A stretch of DNA of 64,000 nt, taken from contig JBANSL010000010.1 in assembly GCA_037127255.1 (NCBI GenBank), forward strand, positions 31,741,120 through 31,805,119, written 5' to 3'. The position numbers were made by a program, and so were the translations under genes. Origin of the DNA: Persicaria tinctoria. Lineage: Eukaryota > Streptophyta > Magnoliopsida > Caryophyllales > Polygonaceae. Below the pieces are notes generated by a model. That model worked only from the letters and a program-made list of their open reading frames with translations. It was not told where the DNA came from and did no database searches. Positions 46,949-58,500 of this stretch are shown piece by piece (within the stretch, counting starts at the first letter, position 1; each line of letters opens with the position of its first letter).

Positions 46949-46983
<35 letters not shown>
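46948..46983. repeat. (TA)n microsatellite
   Basis: About 15 TA units in the right part of the hAT. Confidence 0.88.
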
Positions 46984-46988
<5 letters not shown>

Positions 46989-47356
46989 ATGTAATATAAA
47001 ATATGCGGGACGGGACGGGATTTGCGGGATTCAAACTCTCCGTCCCGCGTCCCGTCCCGCGTAATTTTTGCGGGACGGGATTGAATTTTTTTTTACTAAA
47101 TCCCACCGGGATCGGGACGGGATGCGGGACGGGACGAGATTTGCGGGATTTGTGCCCACCCCAAGAAAAATGATCAAAATGCCCTTAATTAATTACCCCC
47201 ATCAACCCACCCTTATCCTCAAAGACGTTCAATTGCAATAACAACTGCAAACCAAGAAATTGCTAAAGGTAGAGGGAAAATGCAGAAATTTCGACAATAA
47301 CATGGAGGTTGTTGTTGCCAGCAATGTCCGAATCAAAATGCAGAAATTGTTGTTGC

Positions 47357-48325
47357 TAGGGGTGGAATCGGTACATTACCGATTCTTTTTTGCGTTTACC
47401 ATGTACCAACCAATTTGAATTGATAATCTTAAAATCCGAACCATTACCAACCACCGAAGTGGTTGTACCAACTTAATTGGTTACCAATTAAGTTGGTTGG
47501 TACATGTTGGTAATGGAATTTTACCATGTTTTGGATGTTAATGAAAAAAATATACAAATAGTCAAATAAAATACAGTTTAATTAAAACTTATAAGTGATT
47601 AAGTACAATTCAAGTACCAACAACATAAATACTTAAATTGTTTATGTATTTAAGTACTAAATCAAAATAAAAACTTAAATAGTCCCGACAATTTTGAAAA
47701 TAACATGTTCATGTACTTTCGAATAAAGTTTAGGTTTTATTCTGAACCGAGGTCAAGCTAGTATTCCTCCATTGATTAAAAGCAGTTTATGAAAATAACA
47801 AATACAAAAAGAAATCAAGTTAATTAATAGGTAATTAATACTTAAAATAAAAAATCAGTAAAACAATATACATTTTTTAAACCCTAGCATAACATAGGTA
47901 AATGAACTCAGATCTCAAAGGGTGGCCGTCATTAAAGGGATGAAGTCGAATGGTGAAAAACCTAAGATTATGCTTTTTTCTCTCTCTCTTTATTTCCCTA
48001 ATTAAATTTTAGTGTTTTACATAAAAAGTTATGGACTTACATTAAAACTTAAAACAATTAAAATATAAATTAAAAAAATAATTAAAAATCCTAAATATAT
48101 ATTGGTAGGAATTGGTTGGTAATTACCGTACCAACCAATTTCAAATCGGTTGGTAATGGTAATACCAACTTTTCCGTTTCAATTACCGTTACCGTACCGA
48201 CTTCTGAAACTTGGTTCGGTATACCGTACCAATTAAATTGGTAACCAACTTAATTGGTTACCAATTTAATTGGTTCGGGTGGCACGTGTTGGTTCGGTTT
48301 TCGTGGGAATTTTTGCCCAGCCCTA
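47357..48325. mobile_element. Non-autonomous hAT element with perfect 8-bp duplication
   Basis: 969 bp. The left end TAGGGGTGGAAT and reversed right end TAGGGCTGGGCA are flanked by exact GTTGTTGC copies (47349-47356, 48326-48333). The subterminal parts are full of GGTACGGTAAT / ACCAATTTAATTGGTAACC-type repeats. No transposase. Confidence 0.85.
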
Positions 48326-48340
48326 GTTGTTGCTAGTAAT

Positions 48341-48440
48341 TGAAAGGTAGGACTTCTATCCAAACTTGCTAAAGGTAGGACTTCTATCCAAACTTTGGAA
48401 AATGCAAAAATTGCTAAAGGTAGGACTTCTATCCAAACTT
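48341..48440. repeat. Short tandem repeat AAGGTAGGACTTCTATCCAA
   Basis: Three copies of a unit containing AAAGGTAGGACTTCTATCCA, the last after a 20-bp interruption. Confidence 0.85.
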
Positions 48441-49766
48441 TCTCCATCATTCACACTGCGACACACTGCTTTGAGACTCAACTTGGATTCCAATCGATTC
48501 CATTTCGATTCCCTTTTGTTTATGTTGTTATTTCAGTATTCCCCTAATCGAATCCCTTTCAATTGAAGAATGGTATACTCCACATTTTCCCAAATCGAAG
48601 CCCTAACCCTAGAAATCGATTTTAGAGTTCAGATCTGGACGATTTCCCCCGATCTAAGCCCAAACCCTAACCGAAATCGATTTCCCTCAATCTGGAAACC
48701 GACTGCCCATGAATTTCAACAAAAAAAAAAAAAGGACAACATGAAGGAACAGGGTAGGATGAGAAGATGTGGAGCGACGATGGAGAAATCGTCCAGATGT
48801 GGAGCGAGGGAGACGTACCTGCGAGTGTGAGCATCAACGACGATGGAAGGAGATGTGGAGCGAGGGAGCGTCAAGGGCAAAAAAAGATAAAATTTCAGAA
48901 ACCTGATTGAAGAAACTGTCGAAGCTTGCCCCCCCCCCCCATCTTCTGAAATTTGCCGGAGAAACCTACAACTCCAACTCCGGAAGCTGCAAGAGAAAAC
49001 GCTTCCAAACACACGCGCAAAACACGCTTTCAAACACGGCTTAAGACGATGGCAAGATAAACCTTAAAGGCAAGAGGTGGGAAGAGGTTGCTTCTCTCTA
49101 CCAAGGTAACCTCTTCCCCTCTTTTTTTTTTAAATACACAAGTGATCAACTACATCTTATTCATATTTATATAGTAGGTTAATAACTCAAATATATTAAA
49201 AATTTCTTTTTTATTTTAATATATAAATTATACAATTAATTTTATTTTATTTTTCTTCATAATTTGAGTATAATTTTTTTCCTATATATACCATATCTTG
49301 ACCTATTGTATTTTACACTTCTTTTTCCATCTTCTATTTTCATTAACTACGGATCACAATCATCCAAATACCCACCCATCCCAAACATCCATTTTGATCC
49401 AAATCTTGTCAATAATCCTCAATTTCAAATGATGTTACAAATGTTTAACAATTATCCAAGACCCGAATACCCAAACTATAATCCAAATATACATAAATTT
49501 GCTAGGAAAAATCCTACAAATATGTATAATCCTCTTTTTTTCTCCCAAATCAACATCCTATAATGTAATGATATTATTTTTGTTATTTTTCATCTATATC
49601 AATGTTCTAAAAGACGATAGGCGACCGCTAGGCGTTGGGGGGATGTCTAGCGCCTAGGCGGTTAGGTGGGTGCCTATGTGGCGCCTAGGCGGACTTAGAA
49701 CAAAAGTGATTATTTCTGTATATTTTAACATATACTGTAACACATATAAATAATTCATATAATGTA
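48441..49766. other. Unassigned DNA
   Basis: No recognised gene. 48.7-49.05 kb is open on the minus strand but without a known domain. 49264-49563 (+) is an Asn/Pro/Tyr-rich frame (NNPQFQMMLQMFNNYPRPEY) that recalls the start of plant transposon accessory proteins; too weak to call. GGCGCCTAGGCGG-type repeats lie at 49610-49695. Confidence 0.4.
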
Positions 49767-50122
49767 CTCCCTCCGTTTGAAATTAATTGACGTTTTGGAG
49801 TTATACACACAAATTAAGGAGTTCAATTTCCCAATTCAACTTCAAGTTATGCACATTAATCAATACAAAAGTGCTTTAAAGGGACTCTACAACTTCCCAT
49901 AAAAAGTACGGAGTAGGACTAAAGGTAAATGGTGGAGTCTCTGATTAAAAAAAAAAAAAAAAGTAAATGGAGGGGTTGATATGGATATTTGGGGATAGGG
50001 GGTTAATTAGCCGTACAATTAATTAGTAAAAGTAGTGGGTCATAAGCAACTAAGCAAGAACGTCAATTAATTTTGTAAGTGAAATGAATTTCAAAACGTC
50101 AATTAAATGCAAACGGATGGAG
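49767..50122. mobile_element. Stowaway-like MITE
   Basis: 356 bp. Ends CTCCCTCCGTTTGAAATTAA and, reversed, CTCCATCCGTTTGCATTTAA, with TA on both sides (49765-49766, 50123-50124). Confidence 0.78.
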
Positions 50123-52430
50123 TAATAATAATCTATAATATCACTTATAAACCCCAATTTGTGGTGCTTAACTAACACTAAAGTAAATAAACGCAAAAAT
50201 ACGTGTCCGACTAGCGACTCTAAGCCTCCTAAAATCCAAAACCATAGATTCGACTCACAAGCAAATACATCCCGACTTATGGGATAAAAAAAATCTTAAG
50301 TCAACTAACCACGTGTCTAGAAGCTAAATTTGAATAATCGTCGGGTTAGGCGGGATTAGGTGGGGTCTGATGTCCAGTTTTTATGCCATGTTTTTTTGGT
50401 TGAATTTTGTTCCTTATTTCATCATTTTATATATTATGGGTTGGAAATATAACGAATTTTTGTAGTTTATGATTATTTGCAAGAAATAGAGGTCTACACA
50501 AGTTTCTGTTTAATATTGCAGAATTTGGAGCGAAATCGGAGCAAAACCAAAGACATAAATCAACTCGACATCTTCTAAAGGGACTCGACATCGAGTGAAG
50601 AGCTCTGACGTCGAGTGAACCAACACACATCCAGAGAAGCTGAAATCGCATATAAATTTTTAATTACTTTAAGCTTTTTCAAAATTTTAATTACTTTCAG
50701 CTTTTTTAAAATTTTAATTACTTTCAGCTTTTTTAATTAGATTCCTAGGATCGCTTAATTTTTTTTTAGAGAATCTTTCCCCCTTAGGGCATAGGATAGA
50801 AAGATCGATAATACTTATGTTCAGACTTAAACTAGCCTTATATGTATGAATTTTGATCAAATTCAAAACTTTTAACAAATTTCAAATATTCAAATATGGT
50901 GAGTTTAGGATTCTTCCTGGAGGCTTTCCTTAGAACTAAGAAGCACCAAGAAGGTCACCTAGGTGTTCTTTCGTGTGGGCTTTCTTCTAAGTTCAGTAGA
51001 CAATTTAGCTCTATTCGGAAAATGTTGGGGCTTAACTTATGTGTATTTTTTCTTCAAATGGGCTTACTTCAGGCCCAAAAGAGATTTAATAATTTGTTTT
51101 TGGTATGGTTGCATGCATTCAATTTTTAAATTCAATGTACTAAAACATGTGAATCAAAATACCTAAAAATGATAAATAAGCTAATCATCATGCTAAAAGA
51201 AACGTCATAGACAAACATAGAAATTCAAAGGAAACAAGAATCTCATCGATCAAGAAGATCGACAAGTGATAGAGCATCAAAAGACTCGAAATAATAAGAA
51301 ATAGCTTGGTATCTTGCCACCAAAGTTGAGACATGGTTGTTTTTTTAGGTTTGGACGATCAAATCTCTTGTTACCTTCTTTTCATTGGTAGGGTGAATTT
51401 ATCTTTTCACCGTTAGGAAAATATTAGGATATCTTGTAATCTCTATTCAAATATTTCCGAGGGCGATTTGCAAAACTAGACTAAAAAAATCTTTGCACCT
51501 TTAAAATTGGCAAAAGTAGCACATGTTTAGTTTTGCAAATGTTTTTGGGTGACCGGATGAATGGGTTCTAGGTGAAGGAAAGGAAGAGAGAGAATGGGAA
51601 AGGGAGAGGGGCGACTGGTAATTAGGGCTCGGACGTTGAAGGCAGCCGCCAATTTCATCCCTCCCACACAGCTCCCGCAGACCTTACCCAACACCCCTTC
51701 TCGCACCACCAGCCCACCTCCCAGGAACCACCGGAACCGCCGTCCTCGCCGGGGATCCCTCTCGCGCCCCCTCTTGCTTCTACTTGAACCGCCACCCCTC
51801 TCCCTCTCTGTTCACCTCTTTACCTCTCTGTCATCACCTCTCCTCGTCGGCGTTCACCATTGCTAGAAGCTTCGCCATGCAGCAGCTCCCGCACCGGCCC
51901 TCTTTCCACTCGCTCCAACAACCACACCAGCCCCGAGCACCCTCCCTCTTCTGTTTTGAGTGCTAAATCCCCTATTTATCCCCTTATGCTCCACAATTTC
52001 GGTACGTGTCTTCAATCCTAGGCTTTGATTTTTCCTACAAATTGCCATGGTTAATATGAATTTGGAAATTTCAATTATTAAGCCTAATGTTGATGGAATT
52101 GATTTGGAAAATTGGGGATTTGTGATTTATGCTTTATTACTACCTTTTAAATCTCATGATTCTTGTTACTTGTGATTAATGGGGTTGATTGGTTGAATCT
52201 AATGAATTTGGATTCCATTGAAGCTTGTGTTTATTTTGATAATTGTGTTCTTGAGGTTTTGCAAGTTATGTTCTTGAGTTTTTGTTGAGAAGCTTGATTG
52301 ACTTTATTCCGAACATTAAAGTGTGAAACCAATTTTGAAGCTCTCCCATTATTAATAAAAGACTAAAGACCTAGCATTTGGGATAATGGGAAACATGGGA
52401 AGAAAGTGGGCTATGGAAAAGTGCTTATTT
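50123..52430. other. Unassigned DNA with minor repeats
   Basis: 50521-50640 has ACTCGACATCGAGTG-type palindromes as found in LTRs. 50658-50740 has three tandem TTTTAATTACTTTCAGC units. 51.59-51.97 kb is a CT-rich Pro/Ser frame that looks like a 5' leader. No gene is supported. Confidence 0.4.
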
Positions 52431-52439
52431 TCATTTCTT

Positions 52440-52590
52440 TGTACCTTTGGTAGAATAGTTATGATCATTTGGCATGATATGGTTGTTCTATTGGTAGGAT
52501 ATGGTTATTAATTTTGGGGTGGATAGTTTTGTTCAGTTGGTAGGATAGGCTTGATCATTTAGGAGGATATGATTGCATCTGTTTAACCCG
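52440..52590. repeat. Direct repeat flanking the HECT fragment, left copy
   Basis: Contains GGTAGGATATGGTTATTAAT and TTGGTAGGATAGGCTTGATC and ends ATCTGTTTAAC. It matches 53805-53960 at about 85% by eye. Confidence 0.75.
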
Positions 52591-52914
52591 TTTGCATTTA
52601 GGATTGATTTGATAATTAAACATGTGCCTTGTTTTTGTCTTAACCAAAAGCAAGGACTTGTGCATTTGTTTAATCTGTTTGCATCGTTGAAGAGAAATGG
52701 GGGTAATCCAGAAGCTGCTTCTTCTGAACAAAAACAAGACTCAGGTAATGGTTCAGATTGTTAATCTAATTTTGAACATGTTGAAAGATGGAGAGCAGCC
52801 TCTGATCAAAGCAATAAACTGCATTTTGTAACAGATAGTGATGATGAATCCATTGACCTTTCCAAGGAGGATCTAGTGGTCAATTGGCATGATATCTCAT
52901 CTGTTAATCATTTC

Positions 52915-53613
52915 ATCACAAGTTGAGACTCCTGTTGATCACCTTAAATTTGATCATGGCTACACTGCCAAGAGCCCTACGATTATAAATGTATGCACTT
53001 ATGTTCTCACTTCTTGTATTAGATCTTCTTTCAATTTTTGACTGATGGATTGCATATTTTGGACCTAACTCATCTTGGTTCCTTTTCAGCTGCTCGAGAT
53101 CATGGGAGAGTTTACACCAGAGCAACAACGGGCATTTTGTCAGTTTGTCACTAGTGCACCTCGTCTACCACCAGGTGGCCTGGCTGTTCTGCGTCCTAAG
53201 TTGACCAGTGTGAGAAAGGTATGTAATGGAGAGTTTCAATCCCCTTGAAAATATTTGCACTGTTAGGTTTCACACCATGCACTAGGTAAAATAAAATTAC
53301 ATCTGACTCACATTTTTGTTTCGGGATGTTGGTTTCAGCATTCTTCCACAACGAATCTAGTAGCCGGTAGCAATGGGGTCTCTGAAGTTGTAGATGATGA
53401 TTTGCCCAGTGTGATGACATGTGCTAATTACCTTAAGCTTCCCCCATACTCCACCAAGGTAGGTAAACTCAGTCTGATCACCAAGAATGCAAGAAGTTAT
53501 TGATGATTGGCTAGATTTGTGAAATTATTGACGTGTAACATGAATCAGGAAATCATGTACAAGAAGTTACTCTATGCAATCAATGAAGGACGGGTAGTTT
53601 GCGTTCAACCTGA
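52915..53613 (+). pseudogene. C-terminal fragment of a UPL3-type HECT ubiquitin ligase
   Basis: Four exon-like pieces. One ends at 52990 (VDHLKFDHGYTAKSPTIIN). 53090-53218 encodes [19 protein letters not shown] then [12 protein letters not shown]. 53339-53458 encodes DDDLPSVMTCANYLKLPPYS. 53549-53613 encodes EIMYKKLLYAINEG. Splice sites are intact GT-AG. MTC is the catalytic Cys site of the HECT domain, which passes ubiquitin to substrates. The last residues are lost by a one-base deletion after EG, and everything upstream of the final 130 or so residues is missing. Retained introns exclude a retrocopy. UPL3 or a close paralogue is meant; the exact one is not certain. Confidence 0.85.
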
Positions 53614-53804
53614 AGTTATCTATCAAAATGGTGTTTCCTGTGCTTGTTATGTGTGCAGTGTTGACTATTGAAGATGTAGGAAAATATTACTCATCTGTGT
53701 CACATGACAGTATTTTGGGGGTAGTTTTGTTGACGACAATGGAGGCATTGAGCTGGAAGGAAGTAGGACTCGTGAGGATGCATCTGTTTAACCTGTTGTT
53801 TCAG

Positions 53805-53960
53805 GTCTTTCTACCAAAGGTAGGATAGTTATGGTCGGTTGGCATGATATCTTTGTTCTGTTAGTAGGACATGGTTATTAATTTTAGGGCGAATAAGTTT
53901 GTTTAGTTGGTAGGATAGGCTTGATCATTTGGGAGGATATGATTGTATCTGTTTAACAGG
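53805..53960. repeat. Direct repeat flanking the HECT fragment, right copy
   Basis: Partner of 52440-52590. The sequence before it (GATGCATCTGTTTAACCTG) repeats the end of the unit once more. Confidence 0.75.
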
Positions 53961-54290
53961 TCAACATGCTTAGATGATATCATGATCATCATGGCTTTTA
54001 AGTTTTATCTATTTGGATTGATCCCATTGACTTGCTCACTTAGCTAATTGCGTTATTATCTATTTGGAATGAATTTGTACATGTTTAGTAGCAATAAATA
54101 CTTCAATTTGATACGCATTCGTCGATTAAAGTTGATAGGGAAGAGTTGGGTAGATCCAAAGGAGGTATAGACGTCTAGTTTAGAATTAGAATAGCAATCT
54201 TTGAAAAGACATAATCTTTGTATTATTAAAAAAAATAATCACTAACTTTGGATCTATAAAAAGGTAATCATGCAAAGCTTGTACCATGAA
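53961..54290. other. Unassigned spacer
   Basis: AT-rich DNA between the direct repeat and the tRNA-like inverted pair. No feature seen. Confidence 0.45.
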
Positions 54291-54391
54291 AATAGCATAT
54301 TAGCTCAATTGGTAGAGCGATGTGTTTGCACACAGAGATGTGAGTTCGAATCTCACATAGGCTAATACGGAGTGTGTGTTCATAAGTCTCC
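54291..54391 (+). repeat. tRNA-like inverted unit, left copy
   Basis: At 54294-54363 a tRNA-like fold: a GCTC/GAGC D-arm, A-box TTAGCTCAATTGG, and T-arm GTGAG-TTCGAAT-CTCAC containing the B-box GTTCGAATC. The acceptor arms AGCATAT / ATAGGCT have one mismatch. The anticodon arm does not pair, so this is not a functional tRNA. TGC stands in the anticodon position (Ala-like). Similarity to the other copy continues 28 bp beyond the tRNA part. Confidence 0.72.
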
Positions 54392-54982
54392 GATATATTG
54401 TGTTTTGGTAAAGCCAATTATGCATTTACATCTTTCCAACATTATAAATATATCTTACCATTAGTGTACATCTATCCTACCTTTAGTATCAAGTTATACA
54501 GAAATTACTGGGTTTCCATTCTGATTATACCAATATCGTTGATTTCTCCTCCCATTAGTTTCCATCTATCCTACATTCTGATCCTACAAATATCATTGTT
54601 TTATCCTACCATTAATTTCCATCTATCCTACAATTTTTGTGCGTCTATCCTGCCATTAGTGTCAAGTCTCTTGGTACTCTCTAACTTAGTTCTACACTTA
54701 GGAATTTCAGTGATTACATTATCATCCTACCAATATCGTATATTTATCCTATCATTACTGTGAAACTATCCTACCATTAGGGTGTATCTCTTCTACCAAG
54801 ATTATAATTGTATAAGTTCAAAGATAATTATAAATTTGTCTTACCAAGTTCACAAATTTGTTCTACCACTGGTGTATATATTTCCTACCAGATTCATAAT
54901 CGTATAAGTTTAGAAATATTTATAAATTTGTCCTACCATGTTCATAAATTTGTCCTACCACTAGTGTATATATTTCCTACCA
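54392..54982. repeat. Core of TCCTACCATTAGTGT-type repeats
   Basis: About 590 bp built of variable units TTTGTCCTACCA, CATCTATCCTACCATTAGT and TATATTTCCTACCAGA. In reverse the ATGGTAGGATA motif is the one found in the direct repeats at 52.4 and 53.8 kb. The open frame at 54398-54763 (+) results from the repeats and is not convincing. Confidence 0.65.
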
Positions 54983-55082
54983 GAGATTTATGAACATACT
55001 CCGCATTAGCCTATGTGAGAGTCGAACTCACATCTTTGTGTGCATACACAATGCTCTACCAATTGAGCTAATAGGCTATTTA
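54983..55082 (-). repeat. tRNA-like inverted unit, right copy
   Basis: Reverse complement of 54291-54391 at about 90%. Here the acceptor arm is perfect (AGCCTAT / ATAGGCT), D- and T-arms pair fully and TTGTG/CACAA could pair in the anticodon arm, but with a six-base loop. Probably a tRNA-derived relic. Confidence 0.72.
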
Positions 55083-56645
55083 TAAAATCTATCAATCAAA
55101 GTTTTGGAGAATAGATATCTCCATAAATATTGAAGAAGATAGCCAATAGGATGTTAGGCAAGTTTAATACGGAGTTGAAGAGTTACCTCTAGCACATGAG
55201 TAGCTTTTGAGCAGCAATGGCACAACCCCAACTGAAACCCGGCCAAACATGACAGATTGAAGATAGACGAGCTCGGTGAGGTCAACAATATAAGCAAAGA
55301 CAGAAAACATGTCCCAACTTACTATCCTATCATATATATTTCATCTCTTCAATATAAACCACAATATAAGTCCCTACAGTACAAGGAAATAAAGCGGTGG
55401 CACCTATATGTGTCGATTCACCTTACAAATCATAACTGTCAACCTTAGAAATGTTTGCTACCAAAACAATGGAATGGCACGTTGGCTCCACATTCTTCAT
55501 TGATGTACAATTACACATTCAGGGATGATCACGCAGCTAAGCTTATGAAGTTTATACTAGATTCAATCATTCATAATGCCACACAGAGATAGACAAGAAT
55601 TCCAAATAATACATTACTTTCTCATTCTGTTAAAAGGTGTCAGAACACAAACAAAACTGTTAAACGAACCAATCAATGTAGAGGTATGCAAACAAAGATC
55701 TAGGACACCAGAAAACAAACGCACACTGTAAAGAAGATGGTTGGAATTGATATATCTAATCTAGCAAATCCTATCAGCACTATTCGATACTTTACTCCAA
55801 CAAGTAACAACACCAAAAAGCTTTGCCAAGTGAAGCATAACAGACTCATGCGCTGATTTAAATTGCATTGCAGATGGTTAATTTTCAGCAAAGCAACTTA
55901 CTATTTCCTTGCAAAACCAAATGCAAGTCTCCAGCTCAAGAATATGTTAAGATAAACCGGATTTGGATATAATCAATTCATGTAAACACAATTACAAGAG
56001 CAGAAAATGCAAACAGGTAGGCAGTACAGAAAAGAGAACAACCCTGCATATTAAGAGATGTTAGGACATGGAACAAAATGATGGAAAGAGAACACCATTA
56101 AAAACAAATATGCGTAAGAAAAATGCAGCAGGATTAGTAAACTCCTAAGTGATAGGAATTTCAGGAAAGCATTATACATATAGTACCTGGACAACAACAA
56201 ATTATACAAGAAGCTCTTCTTCAACAAACAATTCGCAAGAGCATTTTAATGTCACTCTTAGTGATCATAGAAAAAGCTATCATAAATACAAGACCGATGC
56301 AAGAGTCGTATGAGCAAATTCCCTAAGCGAACAGGGCCTAAGTACGAGTAGATTCCCTAGAGCAAATTCATTAGATTCAACCAAATTCGCTTAGGCAAAT
56401 TCTGAAAACCTCCAAATTCGCAGAAAATTTAGGCAAAAGATTCTCTAATCCAAATCCACTTAATCCAGGGAACTATAACCTACAAGGGGAGTTTGAAAGT
56501 TCCTACAATGAGAGACATTAGCTCCGATTGCAATCTGATTTCAACAGCGAACATAAATTGATCAGAAACGCACCAGTTTGAAATCGTGAAACCCTAAATT
56601 GAAGTTCCGTCGGCGAAATTGGGAGTCGACAGATAAAGATTGTAC
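55083..56645. other. Unassigned stretch, possibly intron
   Basis: AT-rich, without any recognisable exon. If 56740-56646 is a first exon, this would be its first intron or truncated remainder. Confidence 0.35.
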
Positions 56646-56740
56646 CTTTTGAGAACAGATTGGGCATCGGCGCACTTGGCGGGAGCAAGGGATTGCTTCG
56701 CTGGGGCGTTGTCCTGGTCCCCTCCGTTGACAGTTGCCAT
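56646..56740 (-). CDS. Possible first coding exon of an unidentified minus-strand gene
   Basis: On the minus strand ATG at 56740 opens MATVNGGDQDNAPAKQSLAP, then KCADAQSVLK, and meets an AAAAG|GTACAA donor at 56646. The region upstream is GC-rich with CT repeats like a leader. A different frame upstream also starts with Met (MEEQSEYSRSNGKSLGRKK), so the true start is unsure. No later exon was found within 1.5 kb, so the gene is truncated or the call is wrong. Confidence 0.3.
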
Positions 56741-57137
56741 CGGGAGAAATTCGAATCTTGAACGACGGGAATATCGCTGATCGGCTCTGAGCAGAAGATT
56801 GACTAGAGAAGCCCCTCAAGAACCGCAAGGAGATTGTCGGAGTCCTTGACGAAATCATCCTCCTTGGTCGGCGCCGACTTCTTCCTCCCTAGTGACTTTC
56901 CGTTCGATCTACTGTATTCCGACTGCTCCTCCATTTTCACACATAGTGACTCTCTCTTTCTCTCTCTCTGTAATCGACCGGTTACAACCCTTCCCATCCC
57001 CCTGATGACCTGCACACTTTTGCAAATTCTTGGACCGGTGGTTAGTTTTGCAAATTCTTGGGCTGGTGGTCTAGTTTTGCAAAAAGGCCCATTTTTTGGT
57101 CTATTTTGTACCATTTCCTCTATTTCCGACTTCTTTA

Positions 57138-57356
57138 GGTGACCCCAATAGCACCAAAAACACTAGGAATCTTTTGTTTGCCCCTGCAGGATCAGGCCCT
57201 ATACATGCCCTTCAGTTTTCGACGCTCAATGTTCGACTTGATCGAATAAATTACACCCTTTGGAGACATATCGTCAAATCTGCGTTAGAGGCCTTTTGTG
57301 TTGAATCGTTTTTGTCAGCCGACCCTAGAAGAATCATGTCAATTAGGGATAGAAGA
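57138..57356 (+). pseudogene. Ty1/copia gag N-terminal scrap
   Basis: A short frame with FSTLNVRLDRINYTLWRHIV then KSALEAFCVESFL. The L-D-R-x-N-Y-x-L-W pattern is the start of plant copia Gag (Retrotran_gag type). Nothing of protease, integrase or RT follows. Confidence 0.6.
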
Positions 57357-58500
57357 TGAAATCGCATATAAAAATTATACCTTTGATGCATAACCCCACA
57401 TGGCTACCGTCGAGCTCACCCCGACCCTAGAAGTAGGCTGACTACTCGCTTCTCATCATGGTAACAAACATCAAATTTATAAAAGAAATAACTTGCATTA
57501 AACTGAAATAGAGAAAGTACAAACCAAACAAAGCCATAACACTTTCGCTCTCCACCTCCACTCGGCCTCTCTCTCTCTCTCTCTCTCTAAAACTCTATAA
57601 ATTGCCTAACTATGTAAACACAATTGCTTGTGTGATTGGATGATCGAAAATCTCAGCCCCTAGGGCTTTATTTGTAGGCTCCACTCCTTTCTATCCAAGG
57701 AATGAACAATCTATCTTTATCTAAATCTAAAGATAAATGTTTGCTAAATAAAAATAATGGAAATAATTAAAATATCCTAGGTAAATATGAAATTCACCAA
57801 GTAGGATATATGTCCTTCAAAGTTGATAAAAATCTCTTTCTTCATGTGCAAGTAATGGCCACTGGAAATCGGACTCGGATTGGACTCTACAACATCATTC
57901 GATATCAACCAAAATGGGTCGATAACGACTCGTCTTTGTTTCTGCTCGATCTTCACTCGACATCGGGTCTTCTGGTCGATTTCTGGTGAGTTCCACTCGA
58001 TATCGAGTGACATGAATCGATATCGATTGCTTCTTCAGTCAAAGTGTTGTGTTCTTCAGGCGACTCGATTCCTGGTGAGACTCCACTCGATATCGAGTGA
58101 TAGGACTCGATATCGAGTGCACTATCAGCTTTAAGCATTCGGCTTCGTTTTGAAACGCACTTTTCCAAGTCCTCGTTCATCCAATTGATGCATATGAATA
58201 TGCGTTGGAAAGCACTTTTCGAGGGATACAACTCTCATGAAGACCTCAGAACTTGATTCAAAATGATGAATGGTGAAAAGTGGCGTTTTATCCAGCTGCA
58301 CCATCTTGTGCTCTTTCTTAGCTTCTCCAATGTCTTCATGACTTTCCTTTAAGCTCCAAAGTGCGTCCGATTTCTGCGAAATTAAATAGAAACTACACAA
58401 ATCTCATGCTTTCCCAATATAAAAGTATAAAATATAGACAGAAATCGAAGTAAAAGTAGACGCAAAAATGGAAAACTGAGCGCACATCATTGAGCTCACC
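57357..58500. other. Possible LTR-like DNA with CGATATCG palindromes
   Basis: At 57987-58005 and 58082-58120 ACTCGATATCGAGTG palindromes occur with variants. A CT microsatellite is at 57561-57590. GAAATCGCATATAAA at 57359 also occurs at 50645. No paired LTR was identified, so class and borders are open. Confidence 0.35.

Larger units (their letters stand above)
43342..47164. mobile_element. hAT element split by a Helitron
   Basis: Ends TAGAGGTGGGCA (left) and, reversed, TTGGGGTGGGCA (right). Exact 8-bp duplication GAAAAATG at 43334-43341 and 47165-47172. Both subterminal regions are made of GGGAC repeats in opposite orientation (GGGACGGGACGGGACGGG ... CGTCCCGCGTCCCGTCCCG). Without the Helitron the element is about 0.73 kb with no transposase. 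Confidence 0.85.

Noticed and set aside
49264..49563. Transposon accessory protein start (Asn/Pro-rich)
   Set aside because: Only a loose compositional similarity; no domain and no neighbouring transposase.
54398..54763. 121-residue plus-strand frame as a membrane protein
   Set aside because: Composed of TCCTACCATTAGT-type repeats; the hydrophobic look comes from T-rich codons.
54294..55076. Two functional tRNA genes
   Set aside because: The anticodon arms do not form a normal 5-bp stem with a 7-base loop; better described as tRNA-derived inverted units.
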